Below, piece by piece: positions 33,721 through 45,990 of a DNA stretch of 64,000 bases. The notes below the pieces were generated by a model. It was not told the DNA's origin. It saw only the letters and a list, made by a program, of their open reading frames with translations, and did no database searches. Position numbers and translations under genes: made by a program. Each line of letters begins with the position of its first letter. Position 1 is the first letter of the stretch. Source of the stretch: Tolypeutes matacus. Lineage: Eukaryota > Chordata > Mammalia > Cingulata > Chlamyphoridae. The stretch spans positions 400,925-464,924 of the forward strand of contig JAKSZT010038841.1 of the NCBI GenBank assembly GCA_026826555.1. The letters run 5' to 3'.

Positions 33721-36700
33721 AAACAATAGAGAGAATCAACAAAGCCAAAAGTTGTCTGTTTGAGAAGATCAACAAAATCAACAAACCCTTAGCTACACTG
33801 ACAAAGAAAAAAGAGAGAATATGCAAATAAATAAAATCAGAAATGACTGGGGGGGGGCATTACCAATGACCCCACAGAAGTAAGAGATAACATAAGAGGA
33901 TATTATGAACAACCGTATGCCAAAAAACTAGACAATGTAGAGGAGATGGAAAAATTCCTAGAAACACACAAACCAACTAACTGACTCTAGACCAAATAGA
34001 AGACCTCAGTGAACTAATCAAAAGTGAAGAGACTGCAACAGTCATCAAAAACCTTCCAAAGATGGAAAGTCCAGGGCCAGAGGGCTTCATAGATTAATTT
34101 TACCAATAACTGAAAGGCAATCTAATATCAATCTTGCTCAAGGTCTTCCGAAAAATTGAACAGGAAAGCATCCTACCAAATTCATTCTATGAAGCCAACA
34201 TCACCCTAATACCAAAACCAGATAAAGATACCACAAAAATAAAGTTATTGACCAATATCTCTAATGAATAAAGATGCAATAATCCTCAACAGAATACTTC
34301 AAACAGAATCCAAAAACACATTAAAAGCCTACACCACGATCAAGTAGGTTTTAGCCCAGGTATGCAAGGGTGTGTCAATATAAGAAAATCAATTAGTGTA
34401 ATAAACCACATTGGAAAATTGAAGAGGAAAAATCACATGATCCTGTCAATTAATGCAGAAAAGGCATTTGACAAAATACAGCACCCTTTCTTGATTAAAA
34501 ACTTTTGAAAAAATAGTAACAGAAGGAAGCTTTCTTAATATGATAAAGTGTATATATGAAAAACCTACAGCTAGCATAGGACTAAATGGTGAAAGACTGA
34601 AAACTTTCCTCCTGAGATAAGGAACAAGATAAGAATGACCAATGTCACCATTGTTATTCACTATTGTGCTAGAAGTTCTAGCTAGAGCAATTAGACTAGA
34701 TAAAGTAATAAAAATCACTGAACTAGGAAAGGATGAAGTAAAACTTTCAGTATTCACTGATATGTTTCTATATCTAGAATCTCCTGAAAAACCCATTTAA
34801 AAAGCTACTAAAACAGACTAATTCAGCAAAGTGGCAGGACAGAAGATTAATGCGCAAAAATCAATAGCCTTTTTTTTACACGACAGGTGTGCAATTTGAG
34901 GAGGAAATCAGAAAAAGAATTCCATTTGTAATAGCAACTGAAACAATTAAATAATTAGGAATAAACTTAACCTAGGACGTAAAGGGCCTGTATTCAGAAA
35001 GCTATAAAACATTGCTAAAAGAAACTGAAGAAGACTTAAATAAATTGAAGGATATCCTGTGTTTATGGATTGGAAGACTAAATATCATAAAGATGTCAGT
35101 TCTACCCAAACTGATTTACAGATTCAACATAATCCCAATAGATAGCCCAACAGCCTTTTTTGCAGACATGGAAAAACAAATTACAAAATTTATTTGGAAG
35201 GTTAAGGAGCCACAAATAGCCAAAAAGTTCTTTAAAAAGGACGAAGTTGGAGGACTCTCACTTCCTGACTTTAAAGCATACTACCTAGCTACAGTGTTGA
35301 AAAAAGTATGGTACTGGCATAAGAACAAAACACATTGATAAATGGAACTGAATCAAAAACTCAGAAATAGACCTTCACATCCATAGTCAAGCTATTTTGG
35401 ACAAGACAGTCAAGCTCTCCCAACTGGGCCATCAGAGTCTATTAAAAAAATGGAGCTGGGAGAACTGGACATCCATATTCAAAAGAAAGAAAGAAGACCC
35501 CTTCCTCATACCTTATACAAAAATTAACTCAAAATAATTCAATGACCTAAATACAGAAGCAACAACCATAAAACTCCTAGAAGAAAATGTAGGAAAATAT
35601 GTTTGAGATCTTGTGGTAGGAAGAAGTTTCTTAAACCTTACATCCAAAGAATGAGCACAAAAAGAAAAATAGATAAATAGGACCTCCTCAAAATAAACAT
35701 GCTTGCACCTCAAAGGACTTTGTCAAAAGGGTGAAAAGACATTTGGCTCAATGGGAGAAAATGTTTGGCAATCTCATATACGATAAAGATTTAATATCCA
35801 TGCTATACAAAGAGATCATACAACTCAACAATAAAAAGACAAACTACCCAATTAAAAAATGGGCAAAAGACTTGAAAAGACAATTGTCCAAAGAAGAAAT
35901 ACTAAGGGCAAAGAAACACATGAAAAAATGTTCAACATCACTAGCAGTTAGGGGAATGCAAATCAAAACTACAATGAGATATCATTTCACATCTATTAGA
36001 CTCGTTACTATTTAAAAGTAGGAAAACTATAAATATTAGAGAGGATGTGGAGAGAAAGGACTGTTTATTCACTGTTGGTGGGAATGTAGAATGTACAGCA
36101 ACTGTGGAAGATACTGTATGATTGCACTATTATGAAATAAAGATACTGTGTAAACTCATAGAGTTAATAATTATAATATAGTTCACCAGACAATAGAAGG
36201 AGGGTATAGACTGGAAAGCTGATGGTTAATCTGTGCAGAATTGGTAAAAATGTTGTTTGGAAATCTTTGTAAATGAATAGAAGTGGCTAAAGCATATCAT
36301 GGTGTGTGTAAATAGCCGTGCTATTGTACAGGTATGACAGTGGTTGACAGGTTGAAAGGGAAAGTCTAAGATCATGTATATTACTGGAAGGAAAGCTAAA
36401 AACTGTAACGTGGAACTGCATAAGATAGTAAAACCTCATGTAAAACACAAATATTGGTTTATTGCATATATAGGGTTGTTTTGTTTTGTTTTGTTTTTTT
36501 ACAAAATATATCCTGGAGGGAAGGAAAATGAATAGCAGCTATTTACTGCAGGTGAGGTATAGAGAGATTGAGAGGTAATGAGCTTTGGTTTATGTTTATC
36601 ATTATTATTATAATAATGAAAGTGCTCTGGGAATGATTGGGGTGATGGATTCACAAATATGTGATTACATCAAATACCATTGATTGTACTCTTTGGTGGA

Positions 36701-36737
36701 TTTAAGCTTTATTTTTATCAATAAAATTGAAACCAAA
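33721..36737 (+). mobile_element. 5'-truncated L1
   Basis: Begins in the ORF2 linker just before the reverse transcriptase and runs through the ORF2 C-terminus to a 3' UTR ending at about 36,737 with AATAAAATTGAAACC. Reverse-transcriptase landmarks are present but damaged: the FADD site near 34,750 reads as F-T-D-M. The best open piece, 35,012-35,338, covers the region with [18 protein letters not shown]. The 3' UTR is short and unlike the long UTR of the 11.6-kb copy, so it is a different, older subfamily, matching the copy at 48,738. No convincing poly(A) or TSD. Confidence 0.88.
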
Positions 36738-36800
36738 AGTGATAGCAGGATTGAAACCTAAACACCCTGGCTGCACAGTCCCTGTTTTAAACACCTTAGT
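36738..36800 (-). repeat. MIR-like fragment, antisense
   Basis: The block with AGCAGGATTGAAACC and CTGGCTGCACAGTCCCTG resembles the antisense middle of MIR. Short and diverged. Confidence 0.45.
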
Positions 36801-39782
36801 ACATAGAATTCAACAGCAGAGTGAACTTTCTACTTTGCTTACTGCATTTATCAGGCCTCTAGAAAATGCCTTATGAAGCACTAAAGGTCTTCATTAATGT
36901 AGTATGTAAGGAGTACATTATTAGAAAACTAGATTCCACTGGTATTTGTTACAGAATCATTCAGTATGTTGATACATGTAGAATTTGGAATTTTGAGACA
37001 GAGTGATCAATATCAAGACATTAAAAGAAGAAGGATTAGACATTATTAGTAGTAGTAGTAGTAGTTTTATTAGACAAATATTAGGAAGAAGAAGAGGAAT
37101 GATAATCATTATTAATAGAAGACAATGATAACATTGGAGGAGGAGGAGGGGAGAGAGAGGATGGTAAAAGAAAATGGATGAAGTCAGATATACCTACAGT
37201 GATTATGAGGTTCCATTAAATTTTCAAAGTGCAGTATTATATAACCCTAAGACAATACTATACTGAGAAATGTGTAGTTTTTCAGAAAGGAAATACATGA
37301 AGCCAAAGTAGTGAATAAAATTTAAAAGGAAATATAGGACTTTCACTTGTACTTAGGATGTAGAAACCTTCAACGACCATTAACTCAATCTCACCAATTA
37401 AAAAAGCCATAAATCTACAATATGATAACTTTTCTTGAGCCTACCAGAAAGATGAGGTTGTGAAAATCTAAGAAATCATATTCCACAGAGGGACAAGACA
37501 CTCAAAGAGGAGATGGAACAAATTAATAGATTGCCTTGGACAGAGGGTGGGAGAAAATGTGGTCAGTTGTATATGCAACTAGGAAGAATACAGATACATT
37601 TTACAGAATTGTAAAAGCCAAATTTGAGCTACAGTGATGATCATGAAAAACAGTGAGCCCTAGATTTAAGGGCTTTGCATTCACCCTCAATAGCTTCTCT
37701 ACAGGTCTAGATCAAGTGTTCATGAGGAAGACGAGGGGCAGGTTGGTAGGCCTTAAGACAAGGTCATTGTGCAACACACGAAATACCTACCTACTAACTC
37801 CTCCTTTCTTATGAAATGATTAACTGCTACGGCTTTACAAATTATGGTTTTATTCATACTTTGATCTAATGAAAGGTACACAAAATCTGTGATATACAAT
37901 CATAGAACGGCTCCTGCATACTGACAGCACACAGTTCCATCTCCTCTTAGTGTGGCTTGTCCCTCCATGGAATGTGATTTCTCAGATTATTACAACATTT
38001 TCTTTTTGTAGGCTCAAATGAATACCAAGTTTTGCTTCCTTCTTTCCTCCCCCTGGTTACCCATCCAAGCCAAAATCCTGTAATATGATCTTTCTAAAAC
38101 CCTCTTGATTAGAAACTGCATGTTTTCACATGGCATGTGCTCTTCCTTACTATAATAGGTAATAATATAAAATTGTCCACCACAGATGTTCCTGGGTCTT
38201 TGACTAAAGGTCATTGACAACTATGAGGTTAGAAGATCTATGTGAGAGGATAAGCAACATTAATGGATACAAGAGAAATTTCTCCATAAGGATTGACTCT
38301 ATAAGGTATGTCCAATGAATTGCTAGAAAACAACTTTTAAAAATCACACATACAACATAAGACAAAAATATTCTACCAACAGGACATTCAGTATGTTCAC
38401 TAAAGATGAGGAAGCAATCGTGAACTTAATGATAAGCCAATAGCAAAAAAAAAAAAAAAAAAAAAAAAACAGAAAGAAAAAATGTTAAAGAAAAAATAAA
38501 ACATGGGGGATGAACTATCTGAGAACTATGGTACAATATCACACTGTTTCATATACATATAGTTAGTGTACTATGTAAGAATAGAAAGGGAGTTCATCAG
38601 AAGAAATATTTAAGAAGATAATGACCACAACTTTTCTGAATATAAAGAAAGACATCAAACCTCAGGACTATAATTGTTAAAAATGCATAAGAAGGTGAAA
38701 AAACCAAATAGCAAATCAACCAACAAGTGAAACACATAGAGACTCTATGATCTCACACCCGAAAAACAAAGAAAAGTAGGAAATGAAGATGGAAGTCAGA
38801 GGATAGTACATACCACATTCTGAAAACAACAACCCATGAGAATTATAACAGACATCATCAAAACTAATGCAAGCCATAACAAAGTGGAGAGTCATGTTTC
38901 AAATACTGAAAGATAATAACTGTCATTATAAGATTCAATACCAATTTAAGTATCTTTGGAATATAAAAAAAACCTTAAAACTTTTCCAGGAAAATAACAC
39001 ACACACATACAGAAAAATATATATCCAGCAGATTTGTGCTTCAAGAATTTTCCAGGTATAAAGAGAAATGATAACAGAAGGAAGCTTGGGTCTACTTAAA
39101 GAAATAATAGCATATATATAAAACTGAAGATAATTCTATCAAATACTGGATTTTAAAAAATTTAATTGCTTTAAAATAATGGTCTACAGGAAAATTACAC
39201 TGGTTCATTTGAGGCTTGAGTCACATATAAAGGTAAACTTTATCATAAAAACATAACAAAGAATGGAAAGATGAACTGCATCTCTACTACTCCGAGGTTA
39301 ATCATCCCTAGGGCAACCACTGTGAAATGAGGAGACAAAATTGCCAATGTAAGGAATGAAAGAAGGAATAACACCATAGTCTCCCACAAATATCAAAAGG
39401 AGAGTAATAAAATTTTATAAATATCCTATTGCTGTTAAATTTCATAATTTAGATGAAATATACAATTTTTAAGATGTTCACACCAGAAACATAAGTTACC
39501 TGAAAAGGTCCACAATGAAAAAGAGATTATTTCCCCAATGTGAAAAACTCATGTTTCCCTCAGACTGTGGAATGTGGACACAGTGCTCTGTGAATCCTCT
39601 ACACACATGGAGAAGAGGGCAACATCTTGAGAGATGGTAGAGCAACAACTTAGAAAAATCTGGGGGCCAGGACTAACTCATGGAAATGAGCTACCACAAA
39701 CCCTAGCAAGCAAAAGTCTGCATTGTTACATCTAAGGAGGATACCTTCCCTGTTGTTGAGCCACTCTGTTTCTGAAATCCTT
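36801..39782. other. Unassigned sequence with small repeats
   Basis: No gene recognised. Holds a (TAG)n run at about 37,046-37,066, a purine-rich GGA patch at 37,135-37,160, and a 25-bp A-run at 38,445-38,469 that could be a retroposon tail without an identifiable body. Confidence 0.5.
38445..38469. repeat. Poly(A) tract, 25 bp
   Basis: Uninterrupted A-run. No recognisable element upstream and no TSD seen. Confidence 0.85.
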
Positions 39783-40160
39783 TCTTTTTTTCTATTTATT
39801 TTTATTTTATCTTGTAAAGAGGATTTAGGTTACATTAATATTACATAGAAAATATTCGGGATTCCCATATACCCCATGCCCTCCCCTTCCCCTACTTTCC
39901 CACATTAACAACATCTTTCATTAGTGTGGTACATTTGTTATAATTGGTGAGCACATGTTGAAGCATTGCTACTGACCATAGCCTATAGTTTACATTATTG
40001 TTTACAATCTGAACTTCACAATTTTGACAAAACGTATAATGACATGTATCCATTATTGCAATATCATGAAGAACAATTCAAATGTCCCCAAAATGCTCCA
40101 TGTTATACCTAGTCTTCCCTCTCCCTCCCCTCAAAACATCTGGTGGCCACTGCCTTCATA
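39783..40160 (-). mobile_element. Old L1 3' UTR-type fragment, antisense
   Basis: Reads like the antisense 3' end of older L1 families: a T-rich start, GGGATTCCCATATACCCC, a block with TATAGTTTACATTA, and GACATGTATCCA near 40,043-40,053. It is distantly alignable to the UTR module at 63,880-64,000 but much more diverged. Confidence 0.55.
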
Positions 40161-40499
40161 GCAATGCTGAAGCCCTTTCTTACAGTAGGACAGCCTTTAC
40201 CTAACACAAGCTCTGTCCCTATCCATATCAAATCACCTGATATATCTTTCTTTCCTTTACAAAGTTCTTTTTTTCTGTAAATAGAATGATACATGTATGT
40301 TTGAAAAGATTTAGCTGGTATTCCCAACATTTTACCGTCTTCTCTAAGCATCTGTATAGAATGGCTGCCAGCAATATACACCTGTAACAAACATGGTTAT
40401 TTTTGTTAATTATTTGAAAAATATAATAAAGAAATGGATTATATTTCAATGCTGACAGGAGTAGTATGATTTCATAGAAAAAGAGTCATACCATAGAAT

Positions 40500-40627
40500 G
40501 ACTGTGAAGAACATGAACTCTACACTCAGTCTTCTGAGTTCAAATGCAAGCTTATCCTTTAACCTATTGACTAACCATGATCAAGTTCTTCATCTCTCTG
40601 TGCCCCAGTTCTATCCTCTGTAAAATT
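40500..40627 (+). repeat. MIR SINE
   Basis: Contains GAGTTCAAATGCAAGC, and then CTCTCTGTGCCCCAGTT with TCTGTAAAAT (about 40,590-40,627), the standard MIR middle and 3' parts. Confidence 0.8.
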
Positions 40628-41200
40628 CAGCCATTCAAGTACATTTATTGGTGCATTCTTCTAAGTCATGGGGATACAGGAATGATCCTAACTGGCAATA
40701 ATCTTGTTCTCAGAGAGCTCTCATAGTGGAAGAAAACAGAGAGGAAACAAAAAGCATAAGCAAAATATATAAAATAATGAGTTTACTGTTATGAAAAATA
40801 ATTTCAGCAAGGATGAGGGATGAGGCAGATGTGATTTTAAATAGTGTAGTGAGGTATGGTCTTATGAGGAAGAGAAAGAGAAAAGATCCAGTTATCTGGG
40901 CAAAGCAAATTTCAGGAAGATTAAAAAACGGAAAAATCTGGGCATCATCAGGACTAATGAGTATAGAGAAAGAGAGATGTGAAGAGATCAGTATGGCCAC
41001 ACCAAAGAGAACATGACAGACACAAAGATGAAGGATGCATTCAGAAATTTGAGGTGGAGAGGCAAGATCTTGTTGGGCCTGGAGGCTTTTATGTTTTGAT
41101 TTTTACCCATTTTAGAAGTCATGTAGGTTTTAAGAAGCAAAGTGAAATGATCCAACTTTCATTCAAGAGTAATAGTCTAGCCATACATCCAGATTAGACT
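40628..41200 (+). repeat. Ancient mammal-wide repeat, family uncertain
   Basis: The layout TTATTGGTGCATTCTTCTAAG, then a block with a GGGATACAGGAATGA core, then GGGCCTGGAGGCTTTTATG and AAGTGAAATGATCCAACTTTC matches a common old interspersed repeat of placental mammals. I cannot name it with confidence. Open frames here (40,813-41,197) are incidental. Confidence 0.4.
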
Positions 41201-41919
41201 CAGGAGGGATAAGGCAGAAAACAGAGAGGCAATCTGGAAGGCTTCAACTATCATTTAAAGATGGAAATGATGGGTCTTTTGGCCAAGGTGGTAGCAGAGG
41301 AGGTGCTGAGTATAGTCACACTCCAAATATATTCTGTACAGAGAAGCAAAATGATAAGGTGATGGACTGGTTGTGAGGTGTGTGACATAGAGAAAATTGG
41401 AGGGTTATCCTTATGACTTTCCTGCACATGTAGGAGGATGGCTTTCCATTTTCCTGAACAAGAAGGAGGAGATGTTTCAAGAATCCACCTGAGAGTTATC
41501 TTGAGAAGGTAATCTATGTTAATTATATCTCTACAGTCCTTTGACTATTGTCTAGCACTCATTATGTACTCAGTAAATATAACCCATTTTCCCCATTATA
41601 TAATATCAATTTGCAAATAAAAACTAATGTTCATATTTTGTCATGCTCTATTCCAGACTTATTTTATTTAACATTATTTAAGAGTCCAACTTTTGCAATA
41701 CATATAATTTTGACATACCATCAAAAATAAAATTAGTCTTAAAAAATACCTTAGACCAAATCTTACATAAAATATGATATGCAATGAAATACAGAGGGAT
41801 AACAGGTAACTGCAAGTGGTCTCGTGTTTTCATATTTTCCAAATTTTATATTACATTTATTTAATAACAACATAAATGCTTTCTAAAATATTAAAGGGTA
41901 GGATAGTCTGTATTTAATT
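41201..41919. other. Unassigned sequence, possible L2 end
   Basis: Mostly unrecognised. The stretch 41,548-41,585 (CTAGCACTCATTATGTACTCAGTAAATAT-like) resembles the 3' end of L2. The right end is the TSD of the processed pseudogene. Confidence 0.4.
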
Positions 41920-41929
41920 AAGACTTAAG

Positions 41930-42641
41930 GACTCAGGCCCCAAAGGCGGCTGTGGCCAGGGGAGACAGACTGGCCCGTTGTCTCTATGGCTGGCAAGGCA
42001 GTGGAGCGAGCGCTGGGGAGGGGCCGGCCGGCGCCGGGTCCTGGCCTCCTGGGGCCGCCACTGCCAGCGTCCAGGCCGTCCGGCTACAGTTCTGGGACTA
42101 GTGGCTGTCGCCTGGAGCCAGGCTCGCGAGGCGTCTGTGGGCTCCAGAAGCTATTTGTCCCCGCAGCCGGTAAAGGTTCTGCGCCGGGCGTGAAGTGGGA
42201 GACCGCAGTCACGGCTGCGCCCAAGATCTCGGGGCTGGAGCGGGAGCCGCGAGCTGAGCTCTGAGGTGCCCTTCCTGCTGGCCCTGTCCAGTCCCGTGCC
42301 CCGCTCCTCAGACTTCCCGCCATGCTCCCTGTCAGGCCGCTGGTGAAGAAGGGTGCCCCCGCCCTGTCCCGCCATCCCGCAGCGCAGCCTCTGCCCGCAC
42401 TCCCCCAGCCCGGGTCCCGCTCCCAACCCACGTGTCCTTTTTCTTTCTGGGCTCCACAGTTCATGTCCCTGCTGGGCTCTGGGCATCGTGGAGCCAGCCC
42501 ATTGCAGCTGTTTGCTTTGTACATTTCTGGGCTCTTCACCCGTTGTGCACTGTGGATTCCAGTGACTTTGAACGTTCTGTTCCCATGTCAATCAGTGAAG
42601 ATAAATACAACCTTGATTTTGGTTGGGGGAAAAAAAAAAAA
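41930..42641 (+). pseudogene. Processed pseudogene of an unrecognised GC-rich transcript
   Basis: A 0.7-kb island, very GC- and CpG-rich in its first 450 bp, sits in AT-rich DNA and ends in a poly(A) (from about 42,630). It is flanked by AAGACTTAAG at 41,920-41,929 and 42,642-42,651, a 10-bp TSD. These are hallmarks of an L1-mobilised mRNA copy. The CpG-dense start looks like a first exon or 5' UTR. A candidate signal is ATAAATACAA at 42,601-42,610. Open frames at 41,986-42,264 (92 codons) and 42,322-42,741 (runs through the tail) do not match a protein I know, so the parent gene is not identified. Retained CpGs suggest a recent insertion. Confidence 0.8.
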
Positions 42642-42651
42642 AAGACTTAAG

Positions 42652-44544
42652 CACACCCTAAACTTAGTATTGTATTATGAATTACAGAATCCGTTGGCCA
42701 TCATTGTCAACACCAAGAAAAAGGATACATTTTCTAAATAATAGCAGTGTGCAGAAATGAAAGCAAGGCCATCATTGTCATTAAAATAACCAAAAGAGTA
42801 AAGAGCTTTAACTATAAGAAAGACAGAGTGCATGTACAAGATGAGAGATTAATCCAAAATTATATTATTAAAAATAAATGCTTATACAAGATATCTTCAT
42901 TTTAAGCAAAAGAAAGAGGAATACAATAAATATAGAAATTAGTCTAGAGTTTAGAGTAAAAAAGTCATAATAAAATATATGGATATTATATATGATAAGT
43001 TAAAATGTGCCTAAAAATTCAAGATTTAAAGGAAATTAATGCACATTTTAATTATTGGAAAAAATTAATGAGCAGTGATGAACTGGTGAAAGGTTGTTAA
43101 ACATTTTACAATAAAACCAAGTATGAACATTGTGTTAATTATCGAAAAATAATTTTGGAAAATAAGTAGATATAATTCTACAAAGAAAATCTTAATATAA
43201 GTTAAAAGAATACAAATCACTTGAATGCAAAAAATATGTAATATTGTAAGAGTTTAAATAAAAATCAAACAATTGGAAAATAAAGAAAACACAATTTTTA
43301 AATACATATTGAATAGCAGAGAAAATTGAAACTGCAATTCCAGATAATATAGAGGAATTTGTCTTTGGAAATTTTGTCAACTATCTGACTAAAATTTATG
43401 GATGTCACAAAATTTGGGTTCATTATCCGTTCTTAAGATAATGTTTACACATTATCATTATTAATTTTTTTAGATGAGAATAGAAATTAACTGAATAATT
43501 CATCTCTAAAGACTATAATAAACTTGTAGAAATCAGAAGAAATGAAGTATTTTTTAAATCATACTAAAATTAAAGAAATACTTATTACTGAATTTTGTTG
43601 ACAACTCACAGAATGATAGGATTTTCAAATGATTAAAAGGTTAACACAAAAGAGATGTTACTGCATGCTAATATTAGCCACATGTATTTACAAAAGTTCA
43701 GGGGTTAAAGCTTTGCAAGATAAGATTCTTGATTTCACTTATGTACCACAAAAGCATTCATTTCACAAATTTAAATAAAGGATTTACCAAATATTTTAGG
43801 GATGAGTGCAAATGCCAAAAAGAAAATAAAATTTATATAAATATGTAATATATACATACACATATATAAGATTACTCCAGAAGACCATGAATAAAACTCT
43901 CAGAAATGGTTTGGCTACTTCGATGTTCTTTAAAATTTTTCAATATTTTCCAAATTTTCTTCAATGTTCACACATACTATTTTCTATAACTTAATTCAAA
44001 GTAAACAATATTTTACTTTGTTCTAAAAACAAATATGAAAATTCTGTTCTTTCCTTTAATCTGTTTGCTTTTTTATGAATAAGATAAGCTAAAAAGGCCA
44101 GTTAATATTATTATAAAAAAAGGCATTGGTTATTCAAACCTTTGTAAGAATGTGAGAATTCTGATGTTAGTGGCCAAAATGTATTAACATTGGGTAAAAT
44201 TTTTAAATCCAACATCTGATTTATCCTTTATGATATCTCTATGGATTTAAAATCATCCATAGAGTTATTTACAAATTAATTTATTTAGAAAAGCATATAT
44301 TTTTAAACCAAAGGTTTAACACACATTTCTTGGCTCCTAAGTATTATGTCAGTTTTTCAAAAGCATATTCTTGGAAATGTTCCAGAGCATGTGTGGTCAA
44401 GTAAAAGATGATTCAACAGAAATGCAAACTAATTAAAGGACATTACTGTATTTAAACAGAGAACAAGTAAATAACCAAGTAGGAAAGAAAGAAAAGATGA
44501 GCTCAGATATACAGCATCATGGACATTTCAATTGCCTGGAGCCC
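42652..44544. other. Unassigned AT-rich sequence
   Basis: No gene or repeat recognised; 3' flank of the minus-strand OR pseudogene at 44,545. Confidence 0.5.
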
Positions 44545-45525
44545 TCTCACTCTGTATGACTCAAATGAGAGCACTTTTCACATTTTGTTACTAAGACTTT
44601 AAATGAGTGGATTGGCATAAAACACTGAGGACATTTAATACATTCCCAAGGAGTAAGACTTCTTTGGTTTAAAATAAATAAAAATCTTGGTGCCATAAAA
44701 AATGTTGACTCCCAGGAGGTGGGAAGCACAAGTATAGAAGGCTTTGTGCTTTCCTGCATTAAAATTAATTTTCAGTTAGAAGACAGAATGGACCTGTAGG
44801 ACACAGGAATTGTGATAATGGAAACCATTACTTTTGAGCAAGTGGAAATGATCATCATGATTTCAGTGTCGCTAGATTCAGTGCAGGACAGGGCTAAAAT
44901 TGGAATTGAGTCACAGAAAAAGTGAGAGATGATATTGCATTTGCAGAAATGCAAACTGTTCATGCAAAGAACATTGACCAAGGAGTCAATAAAGCCAGTC
45001 ATGCAGGACCCAGTGATGAGGGAGTGGCACAGTCTCTTTTTTTTTTTTTTTTTTAAACATTTTTTTTTTTTATTCATTCATTTATCCCCCCCTTGCTGCT
45101 TGCGCTCGCCGGCACAGTCTCTTATACATAAGCACAGGGTAATGAAGAGGATTGCATGTATCTATATAGCTGTCATAGGTCATTGAAGTGAGGAGGAAAA
45201 ATTCAGCGAGAGCCAAGAAAAAAAAGGCAGCTGTGTGAAGCAGCTTATAAATCAAACTTGTCAGAGGTTGGTAAGTGCTCTTAGGTCTTAGGTGTGATGA
45301 CCATTGAGTAACTGAGGTCAAGGAATGACAGTTGACTCAGGGAAAAGTACATGGAAGGGTGAAGCTAGAGATCCATGCAAATATCAATGTTATGCCTTCA
45401 TTCCTGGAGAGAGCAATCAGATATATTGGGAGAAATGATATGAAGAGGTCCTACCAGATCTCTTCAGAACCTTTCAATCCCATAAGGATAAAGTCAGGCA
45501 CATTTGAGTTATTCCTAATTCCCAT
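44545..45525 (-). pseudogene. Olfactory receptor pseudogene, near full length, SINE-interrupted
   Basis: From an ATG at 45,525 (MGIRNNSNVPDFILMG) the minus strand gives a full seven-TM OR layout: TM1-TM2 remnants, TM3 with [17 protein letters not shown] (degraded MAYDRY), loop 2 with LHFCKCNIISHFFCDS, TM5, a KAFYTC block before TM6, and TM7 with remnants of PLIYSL, ending near 44,545. Breaks include in-frame stops in the N-terminal third, frameshifts in TM6-TM7, a small deletion before the PLIYSL motif, and a DAS SINE tail inserted after LMYKRLC (45,039-45,110). The loop 2 sequence differs from the other three receptors, so this is another OR family (class II; perhaps 5/8/9/13-like, not certain). 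Confidence 0.88.
45039..45110 (-). mobile_element. 5'-truncated DAS SINE (tail only) inside the OR pseudogene
   Basis: A 72-bp insertion: T-runs, then ATTCATTCATTTATCCCC and CTTGCTGCTTGCGCTCGCC, the reverse complement of the 3' part of the DAS SINE at 56,250-56,331. It is flanked by GGCACAGTCTCTT at 45,026-45,038 and 45,111-45,123, a 13-bp TSD. Removing it and one TSD restores the OR coding alignment across the site. The tRNA-related head is absent. Confidence 0.88.
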
Positions 45526-45856
45526 AGCAATCAACTCTTAATAAAGTGTTGAGAAATCAAAGGTGATACTAACATAAATGACTTCAAAACTGTTTTTGTT
45601 TATATGAATGATTTGGGAATTTTTTAAAAATTAGTGAATCTAGCAACTGATTTTTAAAAAGCAGTTCATAAAATATGGCTGAAAGAAATCATTGGCTGCC
45701 AATATATATACATATGTACAAATCATCATTTGGGTATTATATAATAGAAACCTATATATATTGCATAATTTGAAGTTGACACTATTATAAATAATTCTCT
45801 TTATTAACACATTTATGCAGATGCAAACATTTATCATATGTATTACTATTGTGCAC
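45526..45856. other. Unassigned sequence upstream of the OR pseudogene
   Basis: AT-rich 5' flank of the minus-strand OR remnant; no promoter element that I can support. Confidence 0.4.
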
Positions 45857-45990
45857 AATTTTTTAGATGAGAAAAAGAGCAAAGATAATTAAGTAAAATA
45901 CAGTCATGCCATTAACAGTTGGCTCTCCGATTTTACCAAGATTGGCTGAGTCCAGAAATCATGCTCTTAACACTATTGTCCTACTTATAT
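45857..45990 (-). repeat. MIR SINE, antisense
   Basis: Reads TTAGATGAGAAAAAGAGCAAAG, then GAGTCCAGAAATCATGCTCTTAACACTATTG, matching the antisense MIR pattern. Diverged. Confidence 0.65.

Noticed and set aside
42084..42591. Two overlapping minus-strand frames of about 150 codons in the GC-rich island
   Set aside because: They are antisense to a poly(A)-tailed retrocopy; GC-rich DNA is poor in stops, and no domain is seen.
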